DNA of 64,000 nucleotides, from the NCBI GenBank assembly GCA_963813195.1, contig CAWEYC010000036.1, positions 248,001 through 312,000 on the forward strand, read 5' to 3'. The DNA is from Roseiarcus sp963813195 (lineage in GTDB: Bacteria > Pseudomonadota > Alphaproteobacteria > Rhizobiales > Beijerinckiaceae). The position numbers and the translations under genes are program-made. Shown piece after piece: positions 17,708-26,183 of the stretch. Position 1 is the first letter of the stretch. Each line of letters begins with the position of its first letter. The notes under the pieces were generated by a model. The model was given only the letters and a program-made list of their open reading frames with translations. It ran no database searches and had not been told where the DNA came from.

Positions 17708-18742
17708 GTGCCGATCACCATCGAGCGCCCCCCCTTCGCCCCCCCGATCGCCGATCTGCGCGAGCGCCGGACGCGGCGCGGCGCTTTCGAGCATCGCGGC
17801 AAGCGGCTCGAAATCGGGCTCGTCAACAACATGCCCGACGCCGCGGTCGCAACGACGCAACGCCAGTTCTCGCGGCTCATCGACGAGGCGAGCGGCGAAC
17901 TCGACGTGCGCCTGCGCCTGTTCGGCCTGGAAACCCTGCCGCGCGCCCGAGAGGCGCGGCGGGCGATGGCGGACGAGTATCGAGCGGCCGGCGCTCTGAA
18001 AACGCAGGCTCAGGACGCGCTTATCGTCACAGGCGCGGAGCCCCGCGCGCCGGATATCCGGCGGGAGCCCTTCTGGAGCGAACTCACATTCGTCTTGGAC
18101 TGGGCGGAAGCGCACTCGATCTCGACGCTGCTCTCCTGTCTCGCCGCGCACGCCGGCGTGCTCCACCGCGACGGGATCGTTCGCCGTCGGCTGCCAGCCA
18201 AATATTCCGGCGTCTATTCCGTCCAAGTCGTCGCCGCTCACGAACTCGTCGCGGATTTCGATACTGAGTTCGTGACGCCGCACTCGCGCCACAACGACCT
18301 CGGCGAGGCGCAACTCGCCGCCAGGGGTTACCGGGTTCTCGCGCGATCGCCGGAATCGGGCGTCGATCTCTTCATCAAGGAGGCGGCGAGCCTGCTGGTC
18401 TTCCTGCAGGGTCATCCCGAATACGACGCCGACACGCTCGCGCGCGAGTACCGGCGCGACATGACGCGTTTTCTCCGCGGCGAAGGTTCGACCGCGCCGC
18501 GTCCGCCGGTCCATTATTTCCCGCCGACGATCGGGGCGGCCCTGGCGGATTTCGCCCAGCGAGCCGCCTTGGCGCCGAGCGCAAATCTCGCGGCCGCCTT
18601 TCCCACGGCGGCGCTCTCGCTCGACGCCGCGCCCTGGCGCGCTGCGGGCGTCCGGCTCTTTCGCAATTGGCTCGCGCTGATCGCGCGACGCAAGGCGGCG
18701 CGGAACGCGACGTCGTTTGCAGTGGCGCGGTGGGGTGGCTAG
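17708..18742 (+). CDS. metA: Homoserine O-acyltransferase of the MetA (HTS) family
   Basis: Activates homoserine with an acyl group for methionine synthesis. The 344 residues follow the HTS fold: GLVNNMPDAAVATTQRQF near residues 37-54, the nucleophile region LLSCLAAHAGVLH with the cysteine, KYSGVYSV, the SRHNDL segment, and FLQGHPEYDADTLAREY with the catalytic histidine and glutamate. It is longer than E. coli MetA (309) by its N- and C-terminal extensions. Whether it uses succinyl- or acetyl-CoA cannot be told by family name alone. Start is GTG five bases after the metY stop, so co-transcription is clear. Confidence 0.87.
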   Translation: MPITIERPPFAPPIADLRERRTRRGAFEHRGKRLEIGLVNNMPDAAVATTQRQFSRLIDEASGELDVRLRLFGLETLPRAREARRAMADEYRAAGALKTQAQDALIVTGAEPRAPDIRREPFWSELTFVLDWAEAHSISTLLSCLAAHAGVLHRDGIVRRRLPAKYSGVYSVQVVAAHELVADFDTEFVTPHSRHNDLGEAQLAARGYRVLARSPESGVDLFIKEAASLLVFLQGHPEYDADTLAREYRRDMTRFLRGEGSTAPRPPVHYFPPTIGAALADFAQRAALAPSANLAAAFPTAALSLDAAPWRAAGVRLFRNWLALIARRKAARNATSFAVARWGG

Positions 18743-18755
18743 AAGGACGAAGCCA

Positions 18756-19301
18756 ATGGACTGCCTGGAAAGCCTGCAACGCTATGATCAAGCCAAACCG
18801 ATGAGCGCCGCGCCGGTAGACGCCGACGGGGCGGCTTTTCGATTCGCAATGCGCGAATTCGCCTCCGGCGTCGCCATCGTGACCTGTGGCGAGGGCGAGT
18901 CGCGCGCCGGCTGCACCGTCACGGCGCTGGCCTCGCTCTCCCTGGCGCCTCCCTCGCTCGTCGTCTGCATAAGCCGCACCGCGGCGACGCTTGCGCGCCT
19001 GCGCGAGAGCGGCGCGTTCGGCGTCAATGTGCTCGGCGGCCGGCACGCCTCTCTCGCCGAGCGCTTCTCCGGGCGGGGCGGCGTTTCGGGGGCCACGCGT
19101 TTTTCCCGCGGCGAATGGGTGACGCTGGTCACGGGCGCGCCGCTGCTCCGCGATGCGCTCGCCGGGATCGATTGCCGCGTCGAGGATATCGTGGAGCGCC
19201 ATACCCACGCCATCGTCATTGGCGTGGTCGCGGGCGTCCGCAGGGGCGACGGCGGTCCGGCGCTCGCGCATTGGCGCAGCCGTTTCGAGACGCTGGAATG
19301 A
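18756..19301 (+). CDS. Flavin reductase family protein
   Basis: A 181-residue FMN-binding split-barrel protein of the flavin reductase-like family. Recognisable are FRFAMREFASGVAIVTCG near residues 30-47, CTVTALASLSLAPPSLVVCI and GAFGVNVLGGRHASLAERF. Such proteins supply reduced flavin to monooxygenases. ATG at 18756 follows AGAAGGA at a spacing of eight; a later ATG at 18801 is possible. It lies 13 bases after metA and overlaps the acyl-CoA synthetase start in ATGA. No partner monooxygenase is in the window, so the biological role is open. Confidence 0.85.
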   Translation: MDCLESLQRYDQAKPMSAAPVDADGAAFRFAMREFASGVAIVTCGEGESRAGCTVTALASLSLAPPSLVVCISRTAATLARLRESGAFGVNVLGGRHASLAERFSGRGGVSGATRFSRGEWVTLVTGAPLLRDALAGIDCRVEDIVERHTHAIVIGVVAGVRRGDGGPALAHWRSRFETLE

Positions 19302-21097
19302 ATTCGATTGCGCCGGCGCGCGCCGCGCGGCCGCAAGGCTCGACGCCGGCCCGCGCTTGGTTGCGCGCTCTCGAGACGACGACGCGCGCGACGCGCGACC
19401 CCAAGCGCATTCTACCGCGCGCGGTCGGCGAATGGGGCGTTCGTTACGGCGAGCGGCCCGCGCTGCTGAGCGAGCGCGAAAATCTCGACTTTCGCGCTCT
19501 TGCGCGCCGCATGAACCAATATTCCCGCTGGGCGCTGGGCATTGGCGTCGCCAAAGGCGAGACCGTCGCCCTGATGATGGCCAATCGTCCGGACTATTTC
19601 GCGATCTGGTTGGGCCTGACCCAGGTCGGCGCCGTCGTCGCCCTCATCAACACCAGCCTGCGCGGCGAGGCGCTGGCGCATTGCCTGAGGGTCGCCGAAG
19701 CGCGAGGCCTGATCGTCGGCGCGGAATTCTTCGAAGCCTGCGAGGAGGCGCTCGCCGGCGCCTCCCCTGCTATCGAAGTCTGGCGACATGGCGGCGAGAG
19801 TTCCGACGCGCGCCGCATCGATCAGGATATCGAAGCGCGCAATGGCGAAGACCTCGCGGCCGACGAGAGCCGCGAGGTCACGCTCGCGGATCGGGCGTTG
19901 CTGATCTACACCTCGGGCACCACGGGAATGCCCAAGGCCGCCGCGATCAGCCATCATCGTGTCGTCGCCTGGAGCCATTGGTTCGCAGGCCTCGCGGATA
20001 TGGCGCCCGAAGATCGCATGTACGATTGTCTGCCGATGTATCACAGCGTCGGCGGCGTCGCGGCGATCGGCGCGCCGCTGGTCAACGGCGGCTCGGTCTT
20101 CATCGCCGAGCGCTTTTCCGCGAGCCGGTTCTGGGACGATGTGGCGCGCCGGGATTGCACGATGTTCCAATATATCGGCGAGCTCTGTCGCTATCTCGTC
20201 GCCGCTCCGCCCTGCCCCGCGGAGAAAGCGCACAGGCTGCGCCTTGCCTGCGGCAACGGCCTCAGCGCCGATGTGTGGCGCGCTTTTTCCGCCCGCTTCG
20301 GCGCGCCTGAGATCCTCGAGTTCTATGCGTCGACGGAAGGCAACGTCACGCTCTACAATGTGGAGGGCAAAGTCGGCGCGATCGGGCGGGCGCCGGCGTT
20401 TCTCGCGGCGCGCGACACAGTGGCGCTCGCGCGCTTCGACTACGACGCCGAGGCGCCGTGGCGCGGCCCCGACGGATTGTGCGTGCGGTGCGCGATCGGC
20501 GAGATCGGCGAGGCGCTGGGCCGAATTGGCGCGGACCCTTCACAGCGGTTCGAGGGTTACACCCGACGCGAGGATACAGAGAAGAAAATCCTGCGCGACG
20601 TCTTCGCCCCCGGCGACGCTTGGATGCGCACCGGCGATCTGATGCGCCTCGACGACGAGGGGTTCTATTATTTTGTCGACCGCGTCGGCGACACTTTCCG
20701 TTGGAAAGGTGAAAACGTGGCGACGCTTGAAGTCGCCGGCGTGCTGGCCGCGGCGCCGGGAATCGTCGAAGCCATCGTCTACGGCGTCGCCATACCGGGC
20801 GCCGAAGGGCGCGCTGGCATGGCGCTGCTGGCAGCCGAGGGCGCGCTCGATCTCGAGGACATTGCCCGGCGCCTCGAGGCGCTGCCGCGCTACGCCCGGC
20901 CGCTGTTCCTGCGAGTGAAGCCCAAGCTCGATGTGACCTCGACCTTCAAGCCGAAGCGCCGCGAGATCGCCGAGGAGGGCTTCGACCCCGCCCGCGTCGC
21001 CGATCCGCTCTATGTGTTCGACGCCGAGCGCGGCGCCTATGTCGCGGTCGACGCGAGCCGGTTCGCGGCGATCCAGAGCGGGACGATGCGGTTTTAG
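19298..21097 (+). CDS. Acyl-CoA synthetase, FATP/very-long-chain type
   Basis: ANL-superfamily adenylating enzyme of 599 residues. The ATP loop is LLIYTSGTTGMPKAAAISHH, the second core motif FYASTEGNVTLYNVEGKVG resembles the FATP/VLACS subfamily, and WMRTGDLMRLDDEGFYYFVD with DRVGDTFRWKGENVATLEV are the hinge motifs. The C-terminal catalytic lysine region is STFKPKRREIAEEGFDP. It activates long-chain or unusual fatty acids; specificity is not readable. The ATG overlaps the stop of the flavin reductase gene, so the operon probably runs metY-metA-flavin reductase-synthetase. Confidence 0.9.
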   Translation: MNSIAPARAARPQGSTPARAWLRALETTTRATRDPKRILPRAVGEWGVRYGERPALLSERENLDFRALARRMNQYSRWALGIGVAKGETVALMMANRPDYFAIWLGLTQVGAVVALINTSLRGEALAHCLRVAEARGLIVGAEFFEACEEALAGASPAIEVWRHGGESSDARRIDQDIEARNGEDLAADESREVTLADRALLIYTSGTTGMPKAAAISHHRVVAWSHWFAGLADMAPEDRMYDCLPMYHSVGGVAAIGAPLVNGGSVFIAERFSASRFWDDVARRDCTMFQYIGELCRYLVAAPPCPAEKAHRLRLACGNGLSADVWRAFSARFGAPEILEFYASTEGNVTLYNVEGKVGAIGRAPAFLAARDTVALARFDYDAEAPWRGPDGLCVRCAIGEIGEALGRIGADPSQRFEGYTRREDTEKKILRDVFAPGDAWMRTGDLMRLDDEGFYYFVDRVGDTFRWKGENVATLEVAGVLAAAPGIVEAIVYGVAIPGAEGRAGMALLAAEGALDLEDIARRLEALPRYARPLFLRVKPKLDVTSTFKPKRREIAEEGFDPARVADPLYVFDAERGAYVAVDASRFAAIQSGTMRF

Positions 21098-21342
21098 GCA
21101 ACTGCCGACCCGGATCGACGAGCGCGTCGCCTGGGTGGCAAGTATTCGGCAATGACTGCCGCGCGCCGTGGCTTTCCCAACAACCCATCGCGGCTATTCG
21201 CATAGTCATCCGGTGAATGACGTTTTTCGTTGCCGCAGCGTTGTTTTGGCTATACGGCAAACGCGTTCTGGACGTTGCGTCCGGCTGGAAGCGGCAGGGT
21301 CGTCGCGAAGCGTCGATTGTGACGACCCCATGGGGGCTTAGC

Positions 21343-24300
21343 ATGGGGCGTGACTTCCGTAAGGGGCGGCGTGCGCCGCTACCTCGCGATCCGGCTAATC
21401 ACATCGCATCGTCGCCCATTCGTCTTGCCGGAAGTCGCGTGTTACTATCGGTCTTAATCCTGTTTGGCCTGCTCAGGCGCGAGACCAAACCGGCGCGCCA
21501 CAAATATCAGTCTGCGTTTCCTGGCCTTTGCTTCTTCTGCGCCGCGTTTGTCTGCGCCCTCATAGCGAACGGAGGACAGGCAACCGCAGCCGAATCCCCA
21601 GGCTGCAGCGCCTTTTCGGGCAGCTACAATCAAGGAGGCGCCGGGGGCAATACGACCAATTCGTATAGTCAGGTTTTCTACGCCGGCGATCAACTAAATG
21701 TAAACGTGATTTCTATCGGCCCGGAAGGAAGTTATAGTTTATATGGTGGGGCGGCGGGAACCCTTGCGAGCGGCGCGACAACCGGCGGGACCTACACGGT
21801 TCCCGCGACGGGGCCGGGTATAACCCTTCAAATCGCCGTGTTTTCGGTATCAGGCACGGACATTTCATGGTCGTGCACCCCGACCTCCTCGCCGCCGACT
21901 CCCAGTGCGACCACAACCTCCGTCAGTTCCTCCCTGAACCCCTCCAATTTTGGCCGAAGCGTCGCCTTCACTGCGGCGGTTGGCGGCGAAATCGACATAC
22001 CGACGGGGACGGTGACCTTTGTCGACCAGAGCACATCGACCACGCTCGGCACATCGAGTTTTTCCCTTGGGATGGCCACCGTCACCATTTCGACCCTTTC
22101 TGTCGGCTCGCATACGATCCAAGCCACGTATAGTGGCGACAGCATCAATCTGAGCAGCTCCAGCACGGTTGCCCAGACCGTGAATCCGGCAAACTTGACG
22201 GTGACCTCGACCCCCGCGGCGACAACGCAGGTCGGGCAGGCCTACTCGCAGACCAACGTCGCCAGCAATGGCGCGGCGCCGTACACATACGCGATCTCCG
22301 CAGGCGCGCTGCCGGCCGGGACCTCGCTCAACAGCGCGACAGGCACCGTGTCGGGAACGCCGACCAACGCCGGATCCTTCAGCTACACCGTCAAGGCGAC
22401 CGACAGCACGACCCCGACGGCATTGACGGGAACACAGACGCTGAACGGAACCATCGCGCTCGGCGTCGATACAATCATCTTCCCGCAACCGCCCGACACC
22501 GCCTTCACCAGCGCGCCGCCGACGCTGACGGCGACTGCGACCTCAGGCATCGCGGTCAGCTACGCCTCCAACACGACCGGAATCTGCACTGTGACTTCGT
22601 CGGGCGCGATCACTTTCGTTTCGATCGGCAGTTGCTCGATCACCGCCTCGCAATCGGCCACGACCAATTACGCCGCCGCGACTTCCATAACGAAGCGCTT
22701 CAACATCACGGCGGGCGCCAACACGATCACCTTCCCGCAACCGCCCGACACCGTCATAACGAGCGCGCCGCCGACGCTAAGCGCCACAGCGAGGTCGGGG
22801 GTCGCGCCGACCTACACGTCGAGCTCGCCGGGCGTATGCACGGTGACCTCGGCCGGGACGATCGCCTTCATATCAGTCGGCGCCTGTTCAATAACCGCCA
22901 CGCAGGGAGCGACGGGCAATTACGCCGCGGCAACCCCTGTGACGCGAACCTTCGCGGTGCTCAAGACCACGCTGACGGTTGCGGTGAGGTCTTCCTCCGC
23001 GACGCCGAGTCTCGGCGCCTCGGTCACTTTTACGGCGGCCGTGACCGGGGGCTTCTCGCCGACCGGAACGGTGGGCTTTCTCGATGGGTCGACCGTGCTC
23101 GCGACCGTGATGCTCAGCGGCGGCCAAGCGACCTACTCGACCACGGCTCTTGCGGTCGGCGCTCATTCGATAAGTGTCGCTTATTCCGGAGACGGCAATA
23201 ACCTGCCCGCCTCCAGTTCCTTGTTGACGGTCACGGTCAGCAAAGGCGGGACGACGACGGCTCTCACCGCCTCGTCCTCATCGAGCCTATTCGCCAGTCC
23301 GATCACCTTGACCGCGACGGTGTCGGGCCATTCGCCGACTGGCGCGGTGACTTTCAAGGATGGATCGGCCGTGCTCGGCTCGGTCGCCATCAACAGTTCG
23401 TTCAAGGCGACCCTGACAGTCTCGACTCTTTCGGTCGGCGCCCATTCCATCGTCGCGATCTATAACGGCGACGGCAACAATTTGGCGAGTTCGAGTTCGC
23501 CCCTCGCCATCTCGATCACGCGTCCCAATCCCGCCACTGATCCCGACGTGCAGGGCCTCGTTACCGCGCAGGCGACGGCGGCGACGCATTTCGCTCAGGC
23601 TCAATCCGACAACGTCGTCCGGCGGCTCGAGAGTCTGCACGAGGACGATACGCCGTTTTTCTCCAACGGCATCGCATTCGACAACCTGTCGAACCCGGCG
23701 CCAAACGCGCTCGGCGACACGCAGGATCCGCTGGCGCGCGATCCAGCCTTCGTCGCCATCGACAAGGCAAGCCACGACGGCGCGCCGGCGCCCAGTATGG
23801 CCCTGCCGCCGTTCGCCATCTGGACCGCCGGAGCGGTCATGTACGGCTCGACCGACGTACTCGGGGCGCCGCAATCGCCCAACAATCATTTCACGACATC
23901 GGGCGTCACCGCCGGCGTCGACGGCCGTTTGATGAATGACCTCAAGGCCGGTTTCGCCGTGGGCTTCGGCGCCGACCGCACCAGCGTCGGCGCGGACGGA
24001 ACGACAAGCCGCGCAACCAATGTCAGCGGCGCCGCTTACGCGAGCTATCACGCCTACGGCTCGCTCTTCGTCGACGGCCTCATCGGTTATGGCGAGGCGA
24101 GCTTCCAATCCAACCGCTTCGTTTCCCTGCCAGGCCTCTTCGAGGCCGGTTCCCGATCCGGCTCGGAATTCTACGGCGCCATGATTTTCACCAGCGAGCA
24201 GAAATGGGACAGTTGGCGCTTCGCGCCCTACGCGCGCGCGGAATTTATCGATGCGACGCTCGATCCTTACACCGAGCAGGGCGATCCGACCTGGGCGCTC

Positions 24301-24642
24301 TCCTATGCGCGCGCCGCGATGCACGAACTCTCGAGCGTCGCCGGATTTCGCGTCGCCTACGACTTCGACATGGGCTGGGGAACCCTGTCGCCGACCCTGC
24401 GGGCCGAGTACTCCCACGCTTTCGACAGCGATATGACGCAGGTCCTCAGCTACGCCGATACGCCGGGCGTAAACTACTCGTTCGCTTTAGCCGCTCTGGG
24501 GGAGAACACCGCCTCCGGCGCGCTCGGCCTCATCGCGCGTTCGAAGAGCGGCCTGTCGGCGGAAATCGAATATCAATATTGGTCGGCCGGCGCGGCGCAG
24601 CAGGCACAAGGACTGCGCTGTTCGCTGAACATTCCGTTTTGA
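21343..24642 (+). CDS. Autotransporter with Ig-like repeats
   Basis: About 1,099 residues from ATG 21343 (an in-frame ATG at 21217 would give 1,141). A hydrophobic signal segment, FFCAAFVCALIANGG, ends in ATAAES. A Ser/Gly/Thr-rich domain follows, then an Ig-like module with FGRSVAFTAAV, a He_PIG-like module (ALPAGTSLNSATGTVSGTP), two cysteine-bearing repeats starting FPQPPDT, and two more Ig-like modules with VGAHSI and YSGDGNN or YNGDGNN. The last 280 residues, from FAIWTAGAVMYGS to the terminal phenylalanine, form an autotransporter beta-barrel. Probably a surface adhesin. It is flanked by 245 bases upstream with no clear signal. The ligand is unknown. Confidence 0.82.
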   Translation: MGRDFRKGRRAPLPRDPANHIASSPIRLAGSRVLLSVLILFGLLRRETKPARHKYQSAFPGLCFFCAAFVCALIANGGQATAAESPGCSAFSGSYNQGGAGGNTTNSYSQVFYAGDQLNVNVISIGPEGSYSLYGGAAGTLASGATTGGTYTVPATGPGITLQIAVFSVSGTDISWSCTPTSSPPTPSATTTSVSSSLNPSNFGRSVAFTAAVGGEIDIPTGTVTFVDQSTSTTLGTSSFSLGMATVTISTLSVGSHTIQATYSGDSINLSSSSTVAQTVNPANLTVTSTPAATTQVGQAYSQTNVASNGAAPYTYAISAGALPAGTSLNSATGTVSGTPTNAGSFSYTVKATDSTTPTALTGTQTLNGTIALGVDTIIFPQPPDTAFTSAPPTLTATATSGIAVSYASNTTGICTVTSSGAITFVSIGSCSITASQSATTNYAAATSITKRFNITAGANTITFPQPPDTVITSAPPTLSATARSGVAPTYTSSSPGVCTVTSAGTIAFISVGACSITATQGATGNYAAATPVTRTFAVLKTTLTVAVRSSSATPSLGASVTFTAAVTGGFSPTGTVGFLDGSTVLATVMLSGGQATYSTTALAVGAHSISVAYSGDGNNLPASSSLLTVTVSKGGTTTALTASSSSSLFASPITLTATVSGHSPTGAVTFKDGSAVLGSVAINSSFKATLTVSTLSVGAHSIVAIYNGDGNNLASSSSPLAISITRPNPATDPDVQGLVTAQATAATHFAQAQSDNVVRRLESLHEDDTPFFSNGIAFDNLSNPAPNALGDTQDPLARDPAFVAIDKASHDGAPAPSMALPPFAIWTAGAVMYGSTDVLGAPQSPNNHFTTSGVTAGVDGRLMNDLKAGFAVGFGADRTSVGADGTTSRATNVSGAAYASYHAYGSLFVDGLIGYGEASFQSNRFVSLPGLFEAGSRSGSEFYGAMIFTSEQKWDSWRFAPYARAEFIDATLDPYTEQGDPTWALSYARAAMHELSSVAGFRVAYDFDMGWGTLSPTLRAEYSHAFDSDMTQVLSYADTPGVNYSFALAALGENTASGALGLIARSKSGLSAEIEYQYWSAGAAQQAQGLRCSLNIPF
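22468..22965 (+). repeat. Two tandem ~250-bp repeats coding Ig-like units of the autotransporter
   Basis: Two units of about 84 codons each begin with FPQPPDT and end near NYAAAT. Each has two cysteines in matching positions (ICTVTSSG and SCSIT; VCTVTSAG and ACSIT). DNA identity is high at the start of each unit, suggesting a rather recent internal duplication. Confidence 0.7.
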
Positions 24643-24666
24643 AGAAAGCGCGATCGACGCGGCTTT

Positions 24667-25635
24667 TCAGATCGCGCGATGGAACGCGCCGCGAAGTTCG
24701 TCGCCGACGCGCTCCAACGCGGCTTGCGCGGCTGGGATGACGCCGCCGAGCCCGTAGAAGTGGTGGATCAGCCCTGCGTGCCTCGTCAATTCGACGCGGA
24801 TTCCCTCGCGCGCCAGGGCTTCGCCGTAAAGCTCGCCTTCGTCGCGCAGGGGATCGAATTCCGCGACATGGATCAGCGCCGGCGGCAGCCCGGCGAAGCA
24901 GTCGGCGCGCAGCGGCGCTACGCGTGGATCGTCGGGCGAGACGCCTTCGACCCGGTAGTGATCCCAATAGATGGCCATCGTCGCCTCCTCGATGAGATAG
25001 CCGCTCGCCAGTTGCTGGCGCGATCGCGTCCGGCCGAGCGGCTCCATCACGGGACAGAGCAGGAGCTGCAACGCGAGCGGCGCCCTCGACGCGAGCGCAA
25101 CGGCAACCGCGAGATTGGCGCCTGCCGAATCGCCGGCAATTCCCAACCGACGCGGATCGACGCCAAAGCGCTCGGGATCGGCGGCGATCGCGCCCACCAC
25201 CTCGATCCCATCCTCGATCGCGGCGGGAAATCGATGCTCGGGCGCGAGGCGATAGTCCACCGCGATGACGCGGCAGTCGCCGCGGGCCGCGAGCGTCGCG
25301 CACAGTGCGTCGTGGGTGTCGAGCCCGCCCGAGATCCAGCCGCCGCCATGGAAATAGACGAGCGTCGGCATTTGCCCGTCGGCTTGCCGACGAGGCCAAT
25401 AGTGCCGCAGCGGCAGCGCCACATCGCGACCGGCTAGGGTTTCGTCGCGCCGCTCGACTTCGGGCGCCGTCGCTGCGAAATCCGCCAGGCCGATCGCCGC
25501 CTGTCGCAACGCGCTGAGATCGGGCGCGCCCGCTCCGCCGCGCGCGCTCGAAGCCATAAGTCCCAGGAAACGGCGCGCGCGCGGATCAAGGCCCATTTCG
25601 CTCATCCCGGCGGACGGCTCTCGCCTGACGTTCAC
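24667..25635 (-). CDS. Alpha/beta hydrolase, HSL-type esterase
   Basis: A 322-residue cytoplasmic esterase of the hormone-sensitive-lipase family. The oxyanion motif is YFHGGGWISGGLDTHD (residues about 90-105), the nucleophile motif GIAGDSAGANLAVAV, the acid residue is in VAEFDPLRDEGELYG, and the histidine in HAGLIHHFYGLGG, so the triad is complete. It overlaps the carrier-protein gene upstream by four bases and is surely its operon partner. Inferred role: releasing or modifying the acyl or aminoacyl group held on that carrier, though ordinary esterase activity cannot be excluded. Confidence 0.85.
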   Translation of the reverse strand: MNVRREPSAGMSEMGLDPRARRFLGLMASSARGGAGAPDLSALRQAAIGLADFAATAPEVERRDETLAGRDVALPLRHYWPRRQADGQMPTLVYFHGGGWISGGLDTHDALCATLAARGDCRVIAVDYRLAPEHRFPAAIEDGIEVVGAIAADPERFGVDPRRLGIAGDSAGANLAVAVALASRAPLALQLLLCPVMEPLGRTRSRQQLASGYLIEEATMAIYWDHYRVEGVSPDDPRVAPLRADCFAGLPPALIHVAEFDPLRDEGELYGEALAREGIRVELTRHAGLIHHFYGLGGVIPAAQAALERVGDELRGAFHRAI

Positions 25636-25889
25636 GCGCTACGCAGCCGCCGCACCAGCGTTTCGATCGCTGCAATCGAGCGGAAATTTTCCGGAGTGAG
25701 ATCGTCGTCTGGAATTGCAATGTCGTATGCCGCTTCGATCGCCAGCATCAGCTTCACGGTCGCGACCGAAGTGAGGCCGGCGTCTTGCAGATCGACGTTC
25801 CGGGCGCTCGCGCTGTCCGACGGCAGGCTGGGTGCGAACTCGCGCACCATGTCGGGAATCGAGGCATCGGCGAGGGCGCAATCGAGCAT
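25632..25889 (-). CDS. Small carrier protein (phosphopantetheine-binding)
   Basis: An 85-residue acidic four-helix carrier protein. The phosphopantetheine attachment serine lies in LQDAGLTSVATVKLMLAIE, where the usual DSL is replaced by TSV, as in the dedicated carriers that accept amino acids from SerRS-like ligases. Helix 3/4 sequence is IPDDDLTPENFRSI. Its start faces an AT-rich divergent control region and its stop overlaps the esterase start. The cognate loading enzyme is very probably the ligase encoded at 27429-28352, on the other side of that control region. Confidence 0.85.
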   Translation of the reverse strand: MLDCALADASIPDMVREFAPSLPSDSASARNVDLQDAGLTSVATVKLMLAIEAAYDIAIPDDDLTPENFRSIAAIETLVRRLRSA

Positions 25890-26183
25890 GGTTCATTTCC
25901 TGTCGCAAAATGGCGCAGCCGCCCACTTAGCATTTCATTCCAATTAGAGGCATTATTCGACTTATTATCCTTAATAAATCGTTTATATCAAAGCAGAATA
26001 AAGGTATATCGTTTAATGATTTGTTAAGGTTTAAATATATCATTTGTCGCTTATCTTACCTACGCTCCGTATGATACAAACCATGCGAGCGACATTGCTG
26101 TTCTGTGCGCGACGTCTCGTCAGATAAGGCAACCGTCAGCACGATTTTTTCTTTCCCTGCACGCGATTACGGGAGCATTTTGC
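25890..26183. promoter_or_regulatory. AT-rich divergent control region of the aminoacyl-carrier locus
   Basis: The 294 bases between the divergent carrier-protein and dehydrogenase genes contain about 120 bases (25935-26050) that are mostly A and T, unlike anything else in the window. The octamer ATCGTTTA occurs at 25978-25985 and again at 26008-26015, exactly 30 bases apart, on one face of the helix. Promoters for both operons must lie here and a regulator binding site is plausible; no regulator gene is adjacent. Confidence 0.5.
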
